DNA of 52,846 bases from Candidatus Zhuqueibacterota bacterium. Lineage in GTDB: Bacteria; Zhuqueibacterota; Zhuqueibacteria; Thermofontimicrobiales; Thiofontviventaceae. Under the pieces are notes generated by a model. The model was not told where the DNA came from. It did no database searches and was given only the letters and a program-made list of their open reading frames with translations. Shown piece after piece: positions 39,301 through 47,142 of this stretch. How positions within the stretch are numbered: the stretch's first letter is position 1; each line of letters opens with the position of its first letter. A program made the position numbers and the translations under genes. The DNA lies in NCBI GenBank assembly GCA_016931935.1, contig JAFGDW010000186.1:1-52846 (forward strand), written 5' to 3'.

Positions 39301-39386
39301 TGTTGCTGCCAATACCCGCCAGAATTAGCGACCAGTGCATTTGGAAGAGGCAAAACCAAAATGATGTAAAAAAATGCATAGCGCAA
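36381..39386 (-). CDS. M1-family metallopeptidase fused to an outer-membrane barrel
   Basis: 1001 aa, signal peptide 1-20 (ALVA). The N-terminal two thirds follow the M1 aminopeptidase fold: substrate-side ASENMEYP (345-351, a GAMEN-like strand) and zinc motif HEIIH (366-370) with the third ligand Glu389 exactly 18 residues later. The remaining C-terminal part (about 640-1001) is not the usual M1 helical domain but strand-rich, with LRGY at 878-881, a motif of Omp85/BamA barrels, and no terminal Phe. The TTG start at 39386 is backed by GAGGTG overlapping the hldA stop. The design suggests a surface or periplasm-facing peptidase held in the outer membrane. Confidence 0.85.
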   Translation of the reverse strand: MRYAFFYIILVLPLPNALVANSGGYWQQHVKYNMHVYLDPHLKIVNGYASIEYSNNSPDTLRQIYFHLYPNAYNDSSVMARELRNIGDKLIQDESERGSISIENLVLTFAGQSPYRNLSIGFGEDKTIGKVELPKPLLPQQQLKISLDFSTSVWQHNGKAGRGGYLKNQFVMSQWYPKLCVYDENGWDQTPYHSLGEFYGEFGDFEVTITTPAEYIVGATGTVVAGDPGWDAVYIDSSLTNDEIKKLVQQRRSDLQNFQPKNKTRTVTFYAENVHDFFWIASPDFMYQQRMSNSIPIHFLTLYSSLDSAERYGWIRQSVHTIAWLEKKVGSFPYPSLLVVQGIASENMEYPMVALLGTFRDVTVSHEIIHSYFYGALANNEYRDAWLDEGLVTFLADEISDNLSRQVPLRGDLIGQLTPITNKDIQLNYLYYYLHSSFDLPLGLESKSYTYVTGYNVNFYVKGSMFFRAIAAAAGDSLFYDILRQYYQQWQFKHVDKSRFVTVCNQVTGDDWNPFFEQWLTRTPKSDYAVTNFTTQKLDDGSWKSVMSLSQHGDVMASVVVRLETSTDEKYEQQWRDSSKTGTVTFYSLAKPVRAIVDPDERLMDEYYLNNFSDGWAFKWALFPEYPNYYYLPRDRYLINWWPRLWYNEIDGGKVGVHWNGGYLNRFHLVRGQLWLNSRSRLPDASISLTESCDNIFPDAWLNMHIAQMGGRRQADINLYREKKYQLFRPPIRQWRVGITAYSLFDDRYVISSVGTRFWDAGTVVKCYVNYDADFNVSNHKLQIASQFDWADKSIIGTSSFAKLSLESKLAVRLIKNKSYLNVRLFAGDNLMNEAMPVQEKFGVAGANGVTRWNHEPLRSVYGVLPKLGYYLPGEGNLRGYSATDQTLFPVADRILAVGSEFLWHNFGIGFIKKNRFISKLRLDLDVLLFGEGAWIPDNTDNTKFLSDAGISLAFSRRMFGKERKITIHFPLWINNPRYLKPNASAARFGYRWLLQLNEIL

Positions 39387-39394
39387 TTTTCACC

Positions 39395-40378
39395 TCATTT
39401 GACAGCAGTTATCAAGTCATTTATATAAATCGGGACAGCTCCTATTTCACTTACAACAACTCCGGCAGCATAATTGGCCAAAGTCGTCGCCTCCTTCATC
39501 GTGGCTCCGGCCACCAGTGCAACGGTTAAGGTACTGATAACAGTATCACCTGCACCGGATACATCATGTACTTTCTGTGCTTTAGTCGATTCGAACGTTA
39601 TTTCACCGCCGGCCTCCAACAGGCACATGCCCTGCGAACCAAGTGTAATCAGTACATTTTCACACGTAAGCCGATCTTTCAGCAGTTGAATTGCCTCAGT
39701 AATATCCTGATCGAATGAAACACGGATACCTAACGCTTGTTCGGTTTCTTTACGGTTTGGCTTGAACAGCGTAACACCTTTATATTCAAAAAAATTATCA
39801 AATTTGGGATCAACAGTCACTACTTTTCCATGCTGATGGGCAAGTGTAATAATGGGATGGATTGATTCGGGAATTAATAGTCCTTTATTATAATCCTGGA
39901 AAATAATCGCGTCGAAATCATCAATCCCCTCGGTCAGAATTGCTATTAATCGTTCACGGATATCTTTGGTAATCGGCGATTTGGTTTCCCGATCCGCACG
40001 GACCACATGCTGATTGTGGGCAATAATACGCGTCTTGACGGCGGTTAGTCTGTCCGGGTCAACAATAATGCCATCAGTCGGGCAATTCATATTCTGGAAC
40101 AAATGTATCAATTGATGCCCGGCCTGATCATCACCGACAACCCCAAACGGAACTGGAATTGCACCTAATGATGATAGATTATTAACAACATTGGCAGCGC
40201 CGCCCAAGTGTGTCGCTTCCGAATCAATATCAACAACCGGCACCGGCGCTTCCGGTGAAATTCGTGTAACTTTGCCCCAAAAATATCGATCCAGCATTAA
40301 ATCGCCAACAACAGCGATTTTACGACCTTCAAATTCATCAAATAGTTCTTTCTTTCTCGCATCTGTAAATGTCACCAT
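39395..40378 (-). CDS. hldA: D-glycero-beta-D-manno-heptose-7-phosphate kinase
   Basis: PfkB-family (ribokinase-like) kinase forming heptose 1,7-bisphosphate for ADP-heptose synthesis. In 327 aa: GDLMLDRYFWGKVTRISPEAPVPV-type N-terminus, GGAANVVNNLSSLG (about 59-72), and DVSGAGDTV (about 275-283) with the catalytic Asp. It is the kinase domain only; the adenylyltransferase domain present in fused HldE is absent, and no hldC/rfaE2 is nearby. Supports an LPS-type envelope. It starts 43 bases after the phosphodiesterase gene. Confidence 0.92.
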   Translation of the reverse strand: MVTFTDARKKELFDEFEGRKIAVVGDLMLDRYFWGKVTRISPEAPVPVVDIDSEATHLGGAANVVNNLSSLGAIPVPFGVVGDDQAGHQLIHLFQNMNCPTDGIIVDPDRLTAVKTRIIAHNQHVVRADRETKSPITKDIRERLIAILTEGIDDFDAIIFQDYNKGLLIPESIHPIITLAHQHGKVVTVDPKFDNFFEYKGVTLFKPNRKETEQALGIRVSFDQDITEAIQLLKDRLTCENVLITLGSQGMCLLEAGGEITFESTKAQKVHDVSGAGDTVISTLTVALVAGATMKEATTLANYAAGVVVSEIGAVPIYINDLITAVK

Positions 40379-40421
40379 GGAACAGCAATCCTTTCAACTT
40401 TGTTATCCATTTGTCGAAGCC

Positions 40422-40913
40422 TTATTTTAATTCAATAAGCTCGACATTATCCGTCTCAACATCCCAAATCGCAATTGTGGATTTCCCATACACCCATCCG
40501 CAACTCTCACCCGGATTAATAATCAACGGGCGACCTTTCCGGATATCAACCTTGTGCAGATGGCCATATATAATGACATCGAATTGATCTCCTGCCTGAA
40601 ATTCATCTAGTAAGACAGGATCGTGGAGAATTAATACTTTTTTATTATTGACAATTATTTTATGCGGTGGATCAAAAATCTGTCCCTGGAATACATTTTT
40701 TAAACCGAATAATTCACCATCATTATTTCCAAATGTTATGATGAGCGGACATTCCAATTTTTTAAGAATTCGTGCCGTAAACGGAGCAACTAAATCCCCG
40801 GCATGGATAACCAAATCCACACCGCGCTGTGTAAATACATCCACGGCTTTTTGTAGTGCTGTCATGTTATCATGACTATCCGAAATAATACCGACTGTCT
40901 TTATATTATCCAT
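40422..40913 (-). CDS. YfcE/MJ0936-family metallophosphodiesterase
   Basis: 163-aa calcineurin-like phosphoesterase. Motifs: ISDSHDN (about 11-17), AGDLV (about 39-43), FGNNDG (about 62-67), HD (about 94) and GHLHK (about 119-123); no membrane segment. Members hydrolyse phosphodiesters such as cyclic nucleotides or artificial substrates; the natural substrate is not known. The ATG at 40913 has AAGGAG nine bases upstream. First gene of the minus-strand envelope operon. Confidence 0.9.
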   Translation of the reverse strand: MDNIKTVGIISDSHDNMTALQKAVDVFTQRGVDLVIHAGDLVAPFTARILKKLECPLIITFGNNDGELFGLKNVFQGQIFDPPHKIIVNNKKVLILHDPVLLDEFQAGDQFDVIIYGHLHKVDIRKGRPLIINPGESCGWVYGKSTIAIWDVETDNVELIELK

Positions 40914-41247
40914 AAAATCAACTCCTTTACTATATCATCGCCATGATAATCGGAGTTATAAAGGTGGATTTAAAGCATATTCATGTTGTCGCTACAATAT
41001 CAATTTCGAATCCGGAATTTAATTTTAAAACGTGATCCCCGATATCCCATCGGACAATCATGCCTTGGCAGGTTCAAATCGCTATGTAAAGCATTCCATA
41101 TTATAAGTAGGGAAAAGAACGATTTCTTCAGCATACTAAGTCAATATAAAAATTAACAAAGTTAATATCAAGTAATTTTTTGCGTAAATGAATCACTTTT
41201 ACATAAAATTACATACCAAGAACACATTTTCCACACTATCATCGTTA
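40914..41247. other. 334-base intergenic region
   Basis: Between the AMP nucleosidase stop and the phosphodiesterase start, both minus strand. A small hairpin, CCGAT pairing with ATCGG, occurs near 41037-41053 but has no T tail. No gene or promoter is recognised with confidence. Confidence 0.45.
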
Positions 41248-42033
41248 TTAATATTGAAAATGCTTAATTTGCTCACCTTCTTTATCAACTCGCATCAATG
41301 ACTCGATTCCTATTTGTAAATGTAAATCAGCGTATTTTTGTGTAACAACCCGGTCCAGTGCCTGGGTCTTAATGCCTTCCGGCGTCATCGGCATATCCGA
41401 AACAAGTAAGAGCGCTCCCCTGGATATGCTGTTATTATGTCCGACGATAAAAATGGTCGCGGTTTCCATATCAATACCGATCACCCGGATTCGCTGCAAG
41501 TACTCATGAAATTCCTTGTCATGCTCCCAAACGCGCCGATTGGTTGTATAAACTACGCCGGTACGATATTCCTGATGATGTTCGACCAAAATATTGGAGA
41601 CAAACTTATGCAATTTAAATGAAGGCAACGCTGGTACTTCCGGTGGAAAATAATCATTGCTGGTGCCTTCCCCACGAATGGCAGCAATTGGCAAAATGAA
41701 ATAGCCAATATCCGTGACGCGTTTCAAGCCGCCGCATTTCCCCAAAAACAACACTGCTTCCACGTCAACTGCAGTCAATAAATCCATAATTGTGGCGGCA
41801 TTGGCGCTTCCCATTCGATAGTTAATAATGGTGATGCCATCCTGGTTGGTAGCTGTTGTCATCGGCCCGCCAAGTCCACGAATCGGGACATCAAATTGGC
41901 GTGCAAAATTATCGACATAATTCTGAAAATTAGTTAAAAGTACCCATTTTCCGAACTCTTCAATCGGTGTTTGCGTATATCTCGGTAACCAATCACGAAC
42001 TAGTGCTTCCTTCGTCGTATGATTTGTACTCAT
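41248..42033 (-). CDS. AMP nucleosidase (short form)
   Basis: Hydrolyses AMP to adenine and ribose 5-phosphate. The 261-aa product belongs to the phosphorylase (PNP/MTAN) fold and is close, from memory, to the short AMP nucleosidases of Bacteroidetes: WLPRYT near the N-terminus, LFLGKCGGLK, AIRGEGTSNDYFPPEVPALPSF (split motif about 130-150), VYTTNRRVWEHD and the DMETAT catalytic region. It lacks the N-terminal regulatory domain of E. coli Amn. The ATG at 42033 follows GAGGAG and matches the family N-terminus, so it is preferred over the upstream ATG at 42063. Confidence 0.92.
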   Translation of the reverse strand: MSTNHTTKEALVRDWLPRYTQTPIEEFGKWVLLTNFQNYVDNFARQFDVPIRGLGGPMTTATNQDGITIINYRMGSANAATIMDLLTAVDVEAVLFLGKCGGLKRVTDIGYFILPIAAIRGEGTSNDYFPPEVPALPSFKLHKFVSNILVEHHQEYRTGVVYTTNRRVWEHDKEFHEYLQRIRVIGIDMETATIFIVGHNNSISRGALLLVSDMPMTPEGIKTQALDRVVTQKYADLHLQIGIESLMRVDKEGEQIKHFQY

Positions 42034-42341
42034 GTACTCCTCAAATTTTCGAACAATATACATGTTTCTATCCTTAGATGCAATGTAAAATTCCTGTAAA
42101 ATTCAAAGAACACCAACCAGGATTCAGTTTTATACTTAAAATATTGCTATCAATAGGAGGATGAGCCATTCCAATTGCTGCTCCGTTTTGCATCACGACG
42201 AAAATAAAGTTTATTCAAATGCCCTACAACTGCTATAAAATTCCGCTTCCATATTCTGCTTGCATTACCTCAAAAATATGTTTAACTTGATTAAAAAGGT
42301 ATTCCAAATTCAGTTAACCATGTGAACGTATGGAGGTGCTC

Positions 42342-43706
42342 ATGTTACACGAAATTGCTGAATTACAAATGAATTACCTCATTCAGCTTCTCAAAGATGA
42401 ACACAAAACACGTAATGTATTTGGTGTTTTGAATGAATATTTGACAACTCATAATTGCACCTTCCGTAACGCGGTGATGCCCACATTTTCCAAGCCATAT
42501 TTTATTACACCGAAACAGGCAACCACCATGCAGCAGATTGTAACGGTGATGAGCCAGGTGTTGAACAAATTTATTCTGTTGTATCTTTCCGACAAAAACT
42601 TGCAACGTATTCTCCACTTTTCACAGGAAGAACACTACCTGTTTAGCATCGATCCCGGATATAGTACGCCGCTTGTAATTTCGCGAATGGATGCGTTCAT
42701 GAATGGTTATGACATTAAATTTTTGGAATTCAACTGCGATTCACCTGCCGGAACAGGTTATGCGGATGTCATGGAAGATGGCTTTTTAAAATTTCTCGAT
42801 GCGTTTCCGGTTCATGATAAATGGCGATTCCGGTGTTTTAACCGCCAGGAAAAACTTCTAGGTAGTTTATTACATTGCTATCAGGAATTTTGCCGCGATA
42901 GTACAGCTGCTGCATCACCGACAATCGCCATTGTTGATTGGGAAGATGTCGCTACGCTTTCAGAATTTAATATTCTAAAAAATTATTTTGAAGACCGCGG
43001 CTACCCTACCATTATAACAAGCCCACAAAAATTAGCCATTAAAAACGACCGACTCATGGCGAATGATACTCCGATTGATATCGTGTACCGACGGGTTATT
43101 ACCGGTGAGCTTATACAACGCACGAATGAAGTTGCTGATTTTATTGAGGCCGCAAAACGCAAACTGGTATGCATCGCAAATCCATTTCGTTCCTACATCG
43201 TTGGTAACAAGAAAATATTGGCATTACTCATTGATCCACGGTTCCAGCATATTTATACACGGGAAGAGCTCAACATAATAAATCAGTGTATTCCCTGGAC
43301 ACAGATTCTGAGCGATCGGAAAGTAACATTCAATCAGTTCAATGTTGATTTACGAACGTTTATCGCTGATAACAAAGACCGCCTGGTATTAAAGCCGGCA
43401 TCATCGTACGGTGGCAAGGATGTGTATATTGGCAACGAAACCGATGATACAACCTGGCAGCGAATTCTGAGAGAAAATATTGATTCAGAACGATGGGTCG
43501 TTCAGGAATTTGTGCCGATACCTGAAGATATTTTCCCGGAAATTTCAGCGGAACGAATTCATATGAAATTAAAAAAAGTAAACGTAAATCCATTTGCACT
43601 TCTGGGGAAATACGCCGGCGCCATCACCCGAATTTCAGATAACTCGGTTATTAATGTCAGCGCTGGTGGTGGACTTATTCCGACAATTACCGCGGCTAAA
43701 AAATAA
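42342..43706 (+). CDS. Circularly permuted ATP-grasp family protein
   Basis: 454-aa predicted carboxylate-amine ligase of the glutathionylspermidine-synthase-like, circularly permuted ATP-grasp group. Supporting segments are FLEFNCDSPAGTGYADVM (about 130-147), the Lys in LVLKPASSYGGKDVYIG (about 342-358) as ATP-binding, and WVVQEFVPIPEDIFPE (about 385-400) with the terminal metal-binding stretch NVSAGGGL. The start ATG at 42342 follows GGAGGTG, so the upstream in-frame ATG at 42330 is rejected. It probably joins an amine to a carboxylate; substrates are unknown. It stands divergent from the AMP nucleosidase gene, with a response regulator behind it. Confidence 0.75.
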   Translation: MLHEIAELQMNYLIQLLKDEHKTRNVFGVLNEYLTTHNCTFRNAVMPTFSKPYFITPKQATTMQQIVTVMSQVLNKFILLYLSDKNLQRILHFSQEEHYLFSIDPGYSTPLVISRMDAFMNGYDIKFLEFNCDSPAGTGYADVMEDGFLKFLDAFPVHDKWRFRCFNRQEKLLGSLLHCYQEFCRDSTAAASPTIAIVDWEDVATLSEFNILKNYFEDRGYPTIITSPQKLAIKNDRLMANDTPIDIVYRRVITGELIQRTNEVADFIEAAKRKLVCIANPFRSYIVGNKKILALLIDPRFQHIYTREELNIINQCIPWTQILSDRKVTFNQFNVDLRTFIADNKDRLVLKPASSYGGKDVYIGNETDDTTWQRILRENIDSERWVVQEFVPIPEDIFPEISAERIHMKLKKVNVNPFALLGKYAGAITRISDNSVINVSAGGGLIPTITAAKK

Positions 43707-43851
43707 AAGATTGGCTTACACCTGCTCCTCGCATTCGGTTCAAGAAATCTCGTGCTATGACGATAGTGAACATATGAGTTATACCTGTTGAAAGTTCATG
43801 GAAAAATTGGACAACTCGACTACTATCTGTCACTATTGAGGAGTGGACCAT

Positions 43852-44229
43852 ATGTCTCGTATTTTGGTAATTGATGATATCGATGAAGCGCGCAATACGG
43901 TGTGCAAAATATTAACACGTAACGGCTTTGATGTGGTCGAGGCCTATAACGGAAAAGAAGCGATTAAGTTGGTCAAGAATAATATGCCCGATTTAGTCAT
44001 TACAGATATTCTAATGCCGGAAATGGAGGGCCTGGAGACAATTCAGGAATTGATGAAATTGAATCGGAAACTCCCGATCGTGGCGATTACAGGATCGACT
44101 GATTCACCGTATCTCCAGGTTGCGTTAAAACTGGGAGCTACAAAGGGATTGTACAAACCATTCAATCAGGCGGATTTGCTCTCCGCTGTGAATAGTGCAT
44201 TAAATAGTGTGAATGAAATTTCAAATTAA
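43852..44229 (+). CDS. Single-domain response regulator
   Basis: 125-aa CheY-like receiver with the acidic pair IDDID, phosphoacceptor Asp in TDILMPEMEG (about 52), Thr in AITGS (about 80) and Lys in YKPF (about 102); no output domain. The ATG at 43852 follows GAGGAG at eight bases, so the upstream GTG at 43843 is rejected. It is 145 bases behind the ATP-grasp gene on the same strand and its stop overlaps by four bases the stop of the convergent gene on the minus strand. No kinase is nearby, so its partner is unknown. Confidence 0.92.
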   Translation: MSRILVIDDIDEARNTVCKILTRNGFDVVEAYNGKEAIKLVKNNMPDLVITDILMPEMEGLETIQELMKLNRKLPIVAITGSTDSPYLQVALKLGATKGLYKPFNQADLLSAVNSALNSVNEISN

Positions 44230-45170
44230 TCACCAAAATATGCCGGTTGATTTTCATCCCATAATGCATTCAGCTTCCCGTTAAACTTTTTTTCATCGAT
44301 ATAAAACTTCACTTTTTGATATGCATCTTCTTCTTTATCCTTGTATTCTTTCGAATCAAAATAGGATTTCAATTTATTGCCGACAGGGTAAACCTGCTCA
44401 TCTGTAAACCAGGGCCAATATTGAGCAGAGTTTGCCTCCACCAGACATCCCCACTCAATTCCCCATGCCGCTTTATTTAAACGAATCTGCCGCAAATCAC
44501 GCTGAATCGCCCGAAAGTGACCTTCGGATTCCGGATTGAAGTATTTAAATGCACGTCCATAGAAAAATGCATTATGATAATGCTCGGGAACATTTAACAA
44601 CCCATCCGCTTTAAGGCGCAGCGCCATATTATGAAAAATATCCAACACTTTCCGGCCAATTCGAAGTCCGGGATACTTCTGCCCCGGCAATGGCGGACGA
44701 TGCGACGAAAATTCAGCAGTCGGGTCCTGCAACATAAGCCAATCTATTATAATGAGCGAGTACGCCTGGCCGGCTATTTTCGATGTAAATACCGGGTTTG
44801 CAACATAATTCGTCTTGCGCAGGTATGCTTCACACAATAAATGATCGGCGTCTTGTTTTTCGTAATATGCTCTGAATTTATGACGAAACGGATCGTTTGT
44901 ATCTGTGGACATGATTAAATTTTGGAAGCCACGCTTATTGAGGTCTCTGAAAATCCCGTACTGTTCAAGCGCCGTTCGCATGCCTTCTTCGGAATAGAAA
45001 TCGAGAAACAGATGTGGCCGCGCCTTTTTGGAAAGATCGCCAAGGATGTCGTCATCAGAAAGCCATTTGTCCGAGGTTGGTTCATGCTGCAACACAAAAT
45101 TAGTCAACTTGTTATAGACGCGTCGGTATTTTTTCGATGAATACATATTAAACATAAAAACACATTCCAT
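44226..45170 (-). CDS. Uncharacterised conserved-looking protein, possibly GNAT-like
   Basis: 314 aa, soluble, no signal or membrane segment. I do not recognise the family. The middle (about 120-230) has a strand-turn-helix order, LIIIDWLMLQDP followed by a Pro-Gly-Leu-x-Ile-Gly stretch and a Tyr-His-Asn-Ala-Phe-Phe-Tyr helix, that loosely resembles the acetyl-CoA-binding core of GNAT acetyltransferases. The N-terminal 100 residues and C-terminal 70 residues are charged and carry several Trp and Tyr. The exact start is uncertain (Met at 6 and 9 possible). Convergent with the response regulator, with overlapping stops. Confidence 0.6.
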   Translation of the reverse strand: MECVFMFNMYSSKKYRRVYNKLTNFVLQHEPTSDKWLSDDDILGDLSKKARPHLFLDFYSEEGMRTALEQYGIFRDLNKRGFQNLIMSTDTNDPFRHKFRAYYEKQDADHLLCEAYLRKTNYVANPVFTSKIAGQAYSLIIIDWLMLQDPTAEFSSHRPPLPGQKYPGLRIGRKVLDIFHNMALRLKADGLLNVPEHYHNAFFYGRAFKYFNPESEGHFRAIQRDLRQIRLNKAAWGIEWGCLVEANSAQYWPWFTDEQVYPVGNKLKSYFDSKEYKDKEEDAYQKVKFYIDEKKFNGKLNALWDENQPAYFGD

Positions 45171-45277
45171 GTTTTCGTATAGTGATTGTTGATTTGGAAA
45201 TAAATTTGAATCGATGAACCATTACTGACGTTTTTGGATAAGCACTTCGCAATATCATAGCCACATGCTTTCTTACG

Positions 45278-46780
45278 TTACAACGGTTGATCTTTCTCAA
45301 ACGCTGATTTTGCTACAATCCGACTTAGCAGCAACAGGCCAATTAAATTTGGTAACGCCATAACTCCATTAAATGTATCACCAATGTTCCATACAATATC
45401 CAAATACTTCCCGGTCATCATTGCTCCGCCAAATAAAAGCGCAATAAAAACAATCCGAAACAAAGTATGCGATTTTACCCCCCAAATGTAACCGATACAT
45501 TGTTCACCGTAGTATGCCCAGCCCAGCAAGGTTGTGTACCCAAATAGCATTGAGCCAATCGCAATAATAAGTCCCCCAAATGGAAGCACAGAATTGAATG
45601 CAGCTACGCTCAATGCCGTGGATGATAAGCCACCGGCTGCCAGATTGTAACCAAGCTGTGACGCAGCCTCATGCACCTGTGGCGGCAACATGGCAATTTT
45701 ATCAGCAGCAAATGCAGTTCCGTCCGCGATGAGCGCTACACCCGCTGCCGGTGTTAATTTCCAGACACCTGTCACCATAATTGTTAACGTTGTAATGGTG
45801 TTTACAAGAATCGTATCAATGAATACGCCAGTCATGCCCAACAGTCCGTTAAACCTGGGATCAGGTGATTTGGCAGCGCTTTGGGCAATCGCCGCAGAAC
45901 CGAGACCGGCTTCGTTGGAGAGTACACCACGCCGCACTCCCATGCTGATTGCCTTTTGCACTGATGTGCCAATAAGCGCGCCACCGGCTGCTTTCAGGGA
46001 AAATGCAGAAGTAACAACGATACGAATAGCATCATCCAGTTCGGTAAATTTAATCAGCAGAATGACCAATGCGCCGGCAATGTAAAAAATAATCATCGAC
46101 GGCACCAGTCTTTCAGCAACGGCGCCGATGCGTTTAATTCCCCCAAGGATAACAATCCCTACCAAACCAGTAATTACCAATGCGCTGACAATCGTGGGAA
46201 CGCCAAACTGAGCTTTCATCGCCAGTGCCATGGAATTGGACTGAATCATATTTCCTGTGCCGAGCAATGCGGTAATTCCGCCGCAGATTGCAAACGTCAT
46301 TCCCATGATTTTTGCCAGCGACTGATTCTTTATGCCATAGCGACAATAATACATCGGGCCACCCGCCATGGAGCCATCTTCCGCAACTTTTCTGAACTTC
46401 ACACCAAGATAGCATTCAGCATATTTTGTTGCCATGCCGAAAAAGCCGGAAATCCACATCCAGAATGGCGCGCCCGGGCCGCCGGTGGCAATTGCTGCCG
46501 CAACACCGGCAATATTCCCATTTCCGACAGTAGCCGCCAATGCAGTCATAAGCGCGGCAAACGGCGAAATATCGCCCTCGGTATTTTTCAGTTTTTCACT
46601 GCGGGAGCCGCCCTGAAATAGATATTTGATTGAAAGAACAAATTTTCGAACCTGGATAAATCGCGTCATCATGGTGAGCAGAATGCCGGTTCCTACAAGT
46701 AAGACAATCATCCAGTTATGCCACATCAAACTCACAACCGTACTTGAAAGCTTCAGCAATCCGTCCAGAAAAGCCGTCAT
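45278..46780 (-). CDS. Sodium:alanine/glycine symporter (AGCS family)
   Basis: Secondary transporter importing alanine or glycine with Na+ or H+. 500 aa with about 10-11 hydrophobic membrane segments, typical AGCS length. Family motifs: GNGNIAGVAAAIATGGPGA (about 88-106), GGPMYYCRYGI (about 136-146) and GVRRGVLSNEAGLGSAAIA (about 272-290). The start has GGAGG eight bases upstream. It is not linked to the glycine cleavage gene at 14147, although it may serve the same metabolism. Located in the inner membrane. Confidence 0.95.
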   Translation of the reverse strand: MTAFLDGLLKLSSTVVSLMWHNWMIVLLVGTGILLTMMTRFIQVRKFVLSIKYLFQGGSRSEKLKNTEGDISPFAALMTALAATVGNGNIAGVAAAIATGGPGAPFWMWISGFFGMATKYAECYLGVKFRKVAEDGSMAGGPMYYCRYGIKNQSLAKIMGMTFAICGGITALLGTGNMIQSNSMALAMKAQFGVPTIVSALVITGLVGIVILGGIKRIGAVAERLVPSMIIFYIAGALVILLIKFTELDDAIRIVVTSAFSLKAAGGALIGTSVQKAISMGVRRGVLSNEAGLGSAAIAQSAAKSPDPRFNGLLGMTGVFIDTILVNTITTLTIMVTGVWKLTPAAGVALIADGTAFAADKIAMLPPQVHEAASQLGYNLAAGGLSSTALSVAAFNSVLPFGGLIIAIGSMLFGYTTLLGWAYYGEQCIGYIWGVKSHTLFRIVFIALLFGGAMMTGKYLDIVWNIGDTFNGVMALPNLIGLLLLSRIVAKSAFEKDQPL

Positions 46781-47142
46781 TTAATATTCCTCCCCAGTCA
46801 TTTCCCGTTCAAACAGTAATTGAAATAATATAATTATCAAATGCTAATAATTCAACGTCTTTTATCAAAATTGTCATTCTTTGTCGCAGTTTGGGTATCT
46901 TGATCGTTCATCAAGATATTTAAAATTTTCAAAATTGCTCACGCTTGTAATATCACATCCCGGTGCCAAATCAAAAAACAGAATTTCTTTTATAAGACCT
47001 GTGTATGTAGAAATGCTTATATTTTAGCCTTTCATCGATAACTTTTGACATTTTCTTCCACTCGAATTTTTGGAATAAACAAAGTAGCGATAGCATCGCC
47101 TGAAGCGCTACTATCGCTCTGCTATGCTTCTCCGATTCAAAT
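46781..47142. other. 362-base intergenic region
   Basis: Between the symporter start and the SMP-30-like gene stop, both on the minus strand. It includes the hairpin at 47086-47118 and otherwise AT-rich sequence that should contain the symporter promoter. No gene recognised. Confidence 0.45.
47086..47118 (-). terminator. Probable terminator hairpin after the SMP-30-like gene
   Basis: AGCGATAG (47086-47093) pairs with CTATCGCT (47111-47118) around a 17-base loop; an overlapping alternative stem AGTAGCG/CGCTACT also exists. The T tail on the minus strand is broken (ACTTTGTTT). It lies 25 bases past the stop. The stem shares GCGATAG with the terminator at 27170-27200. Confidence 0.55.
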
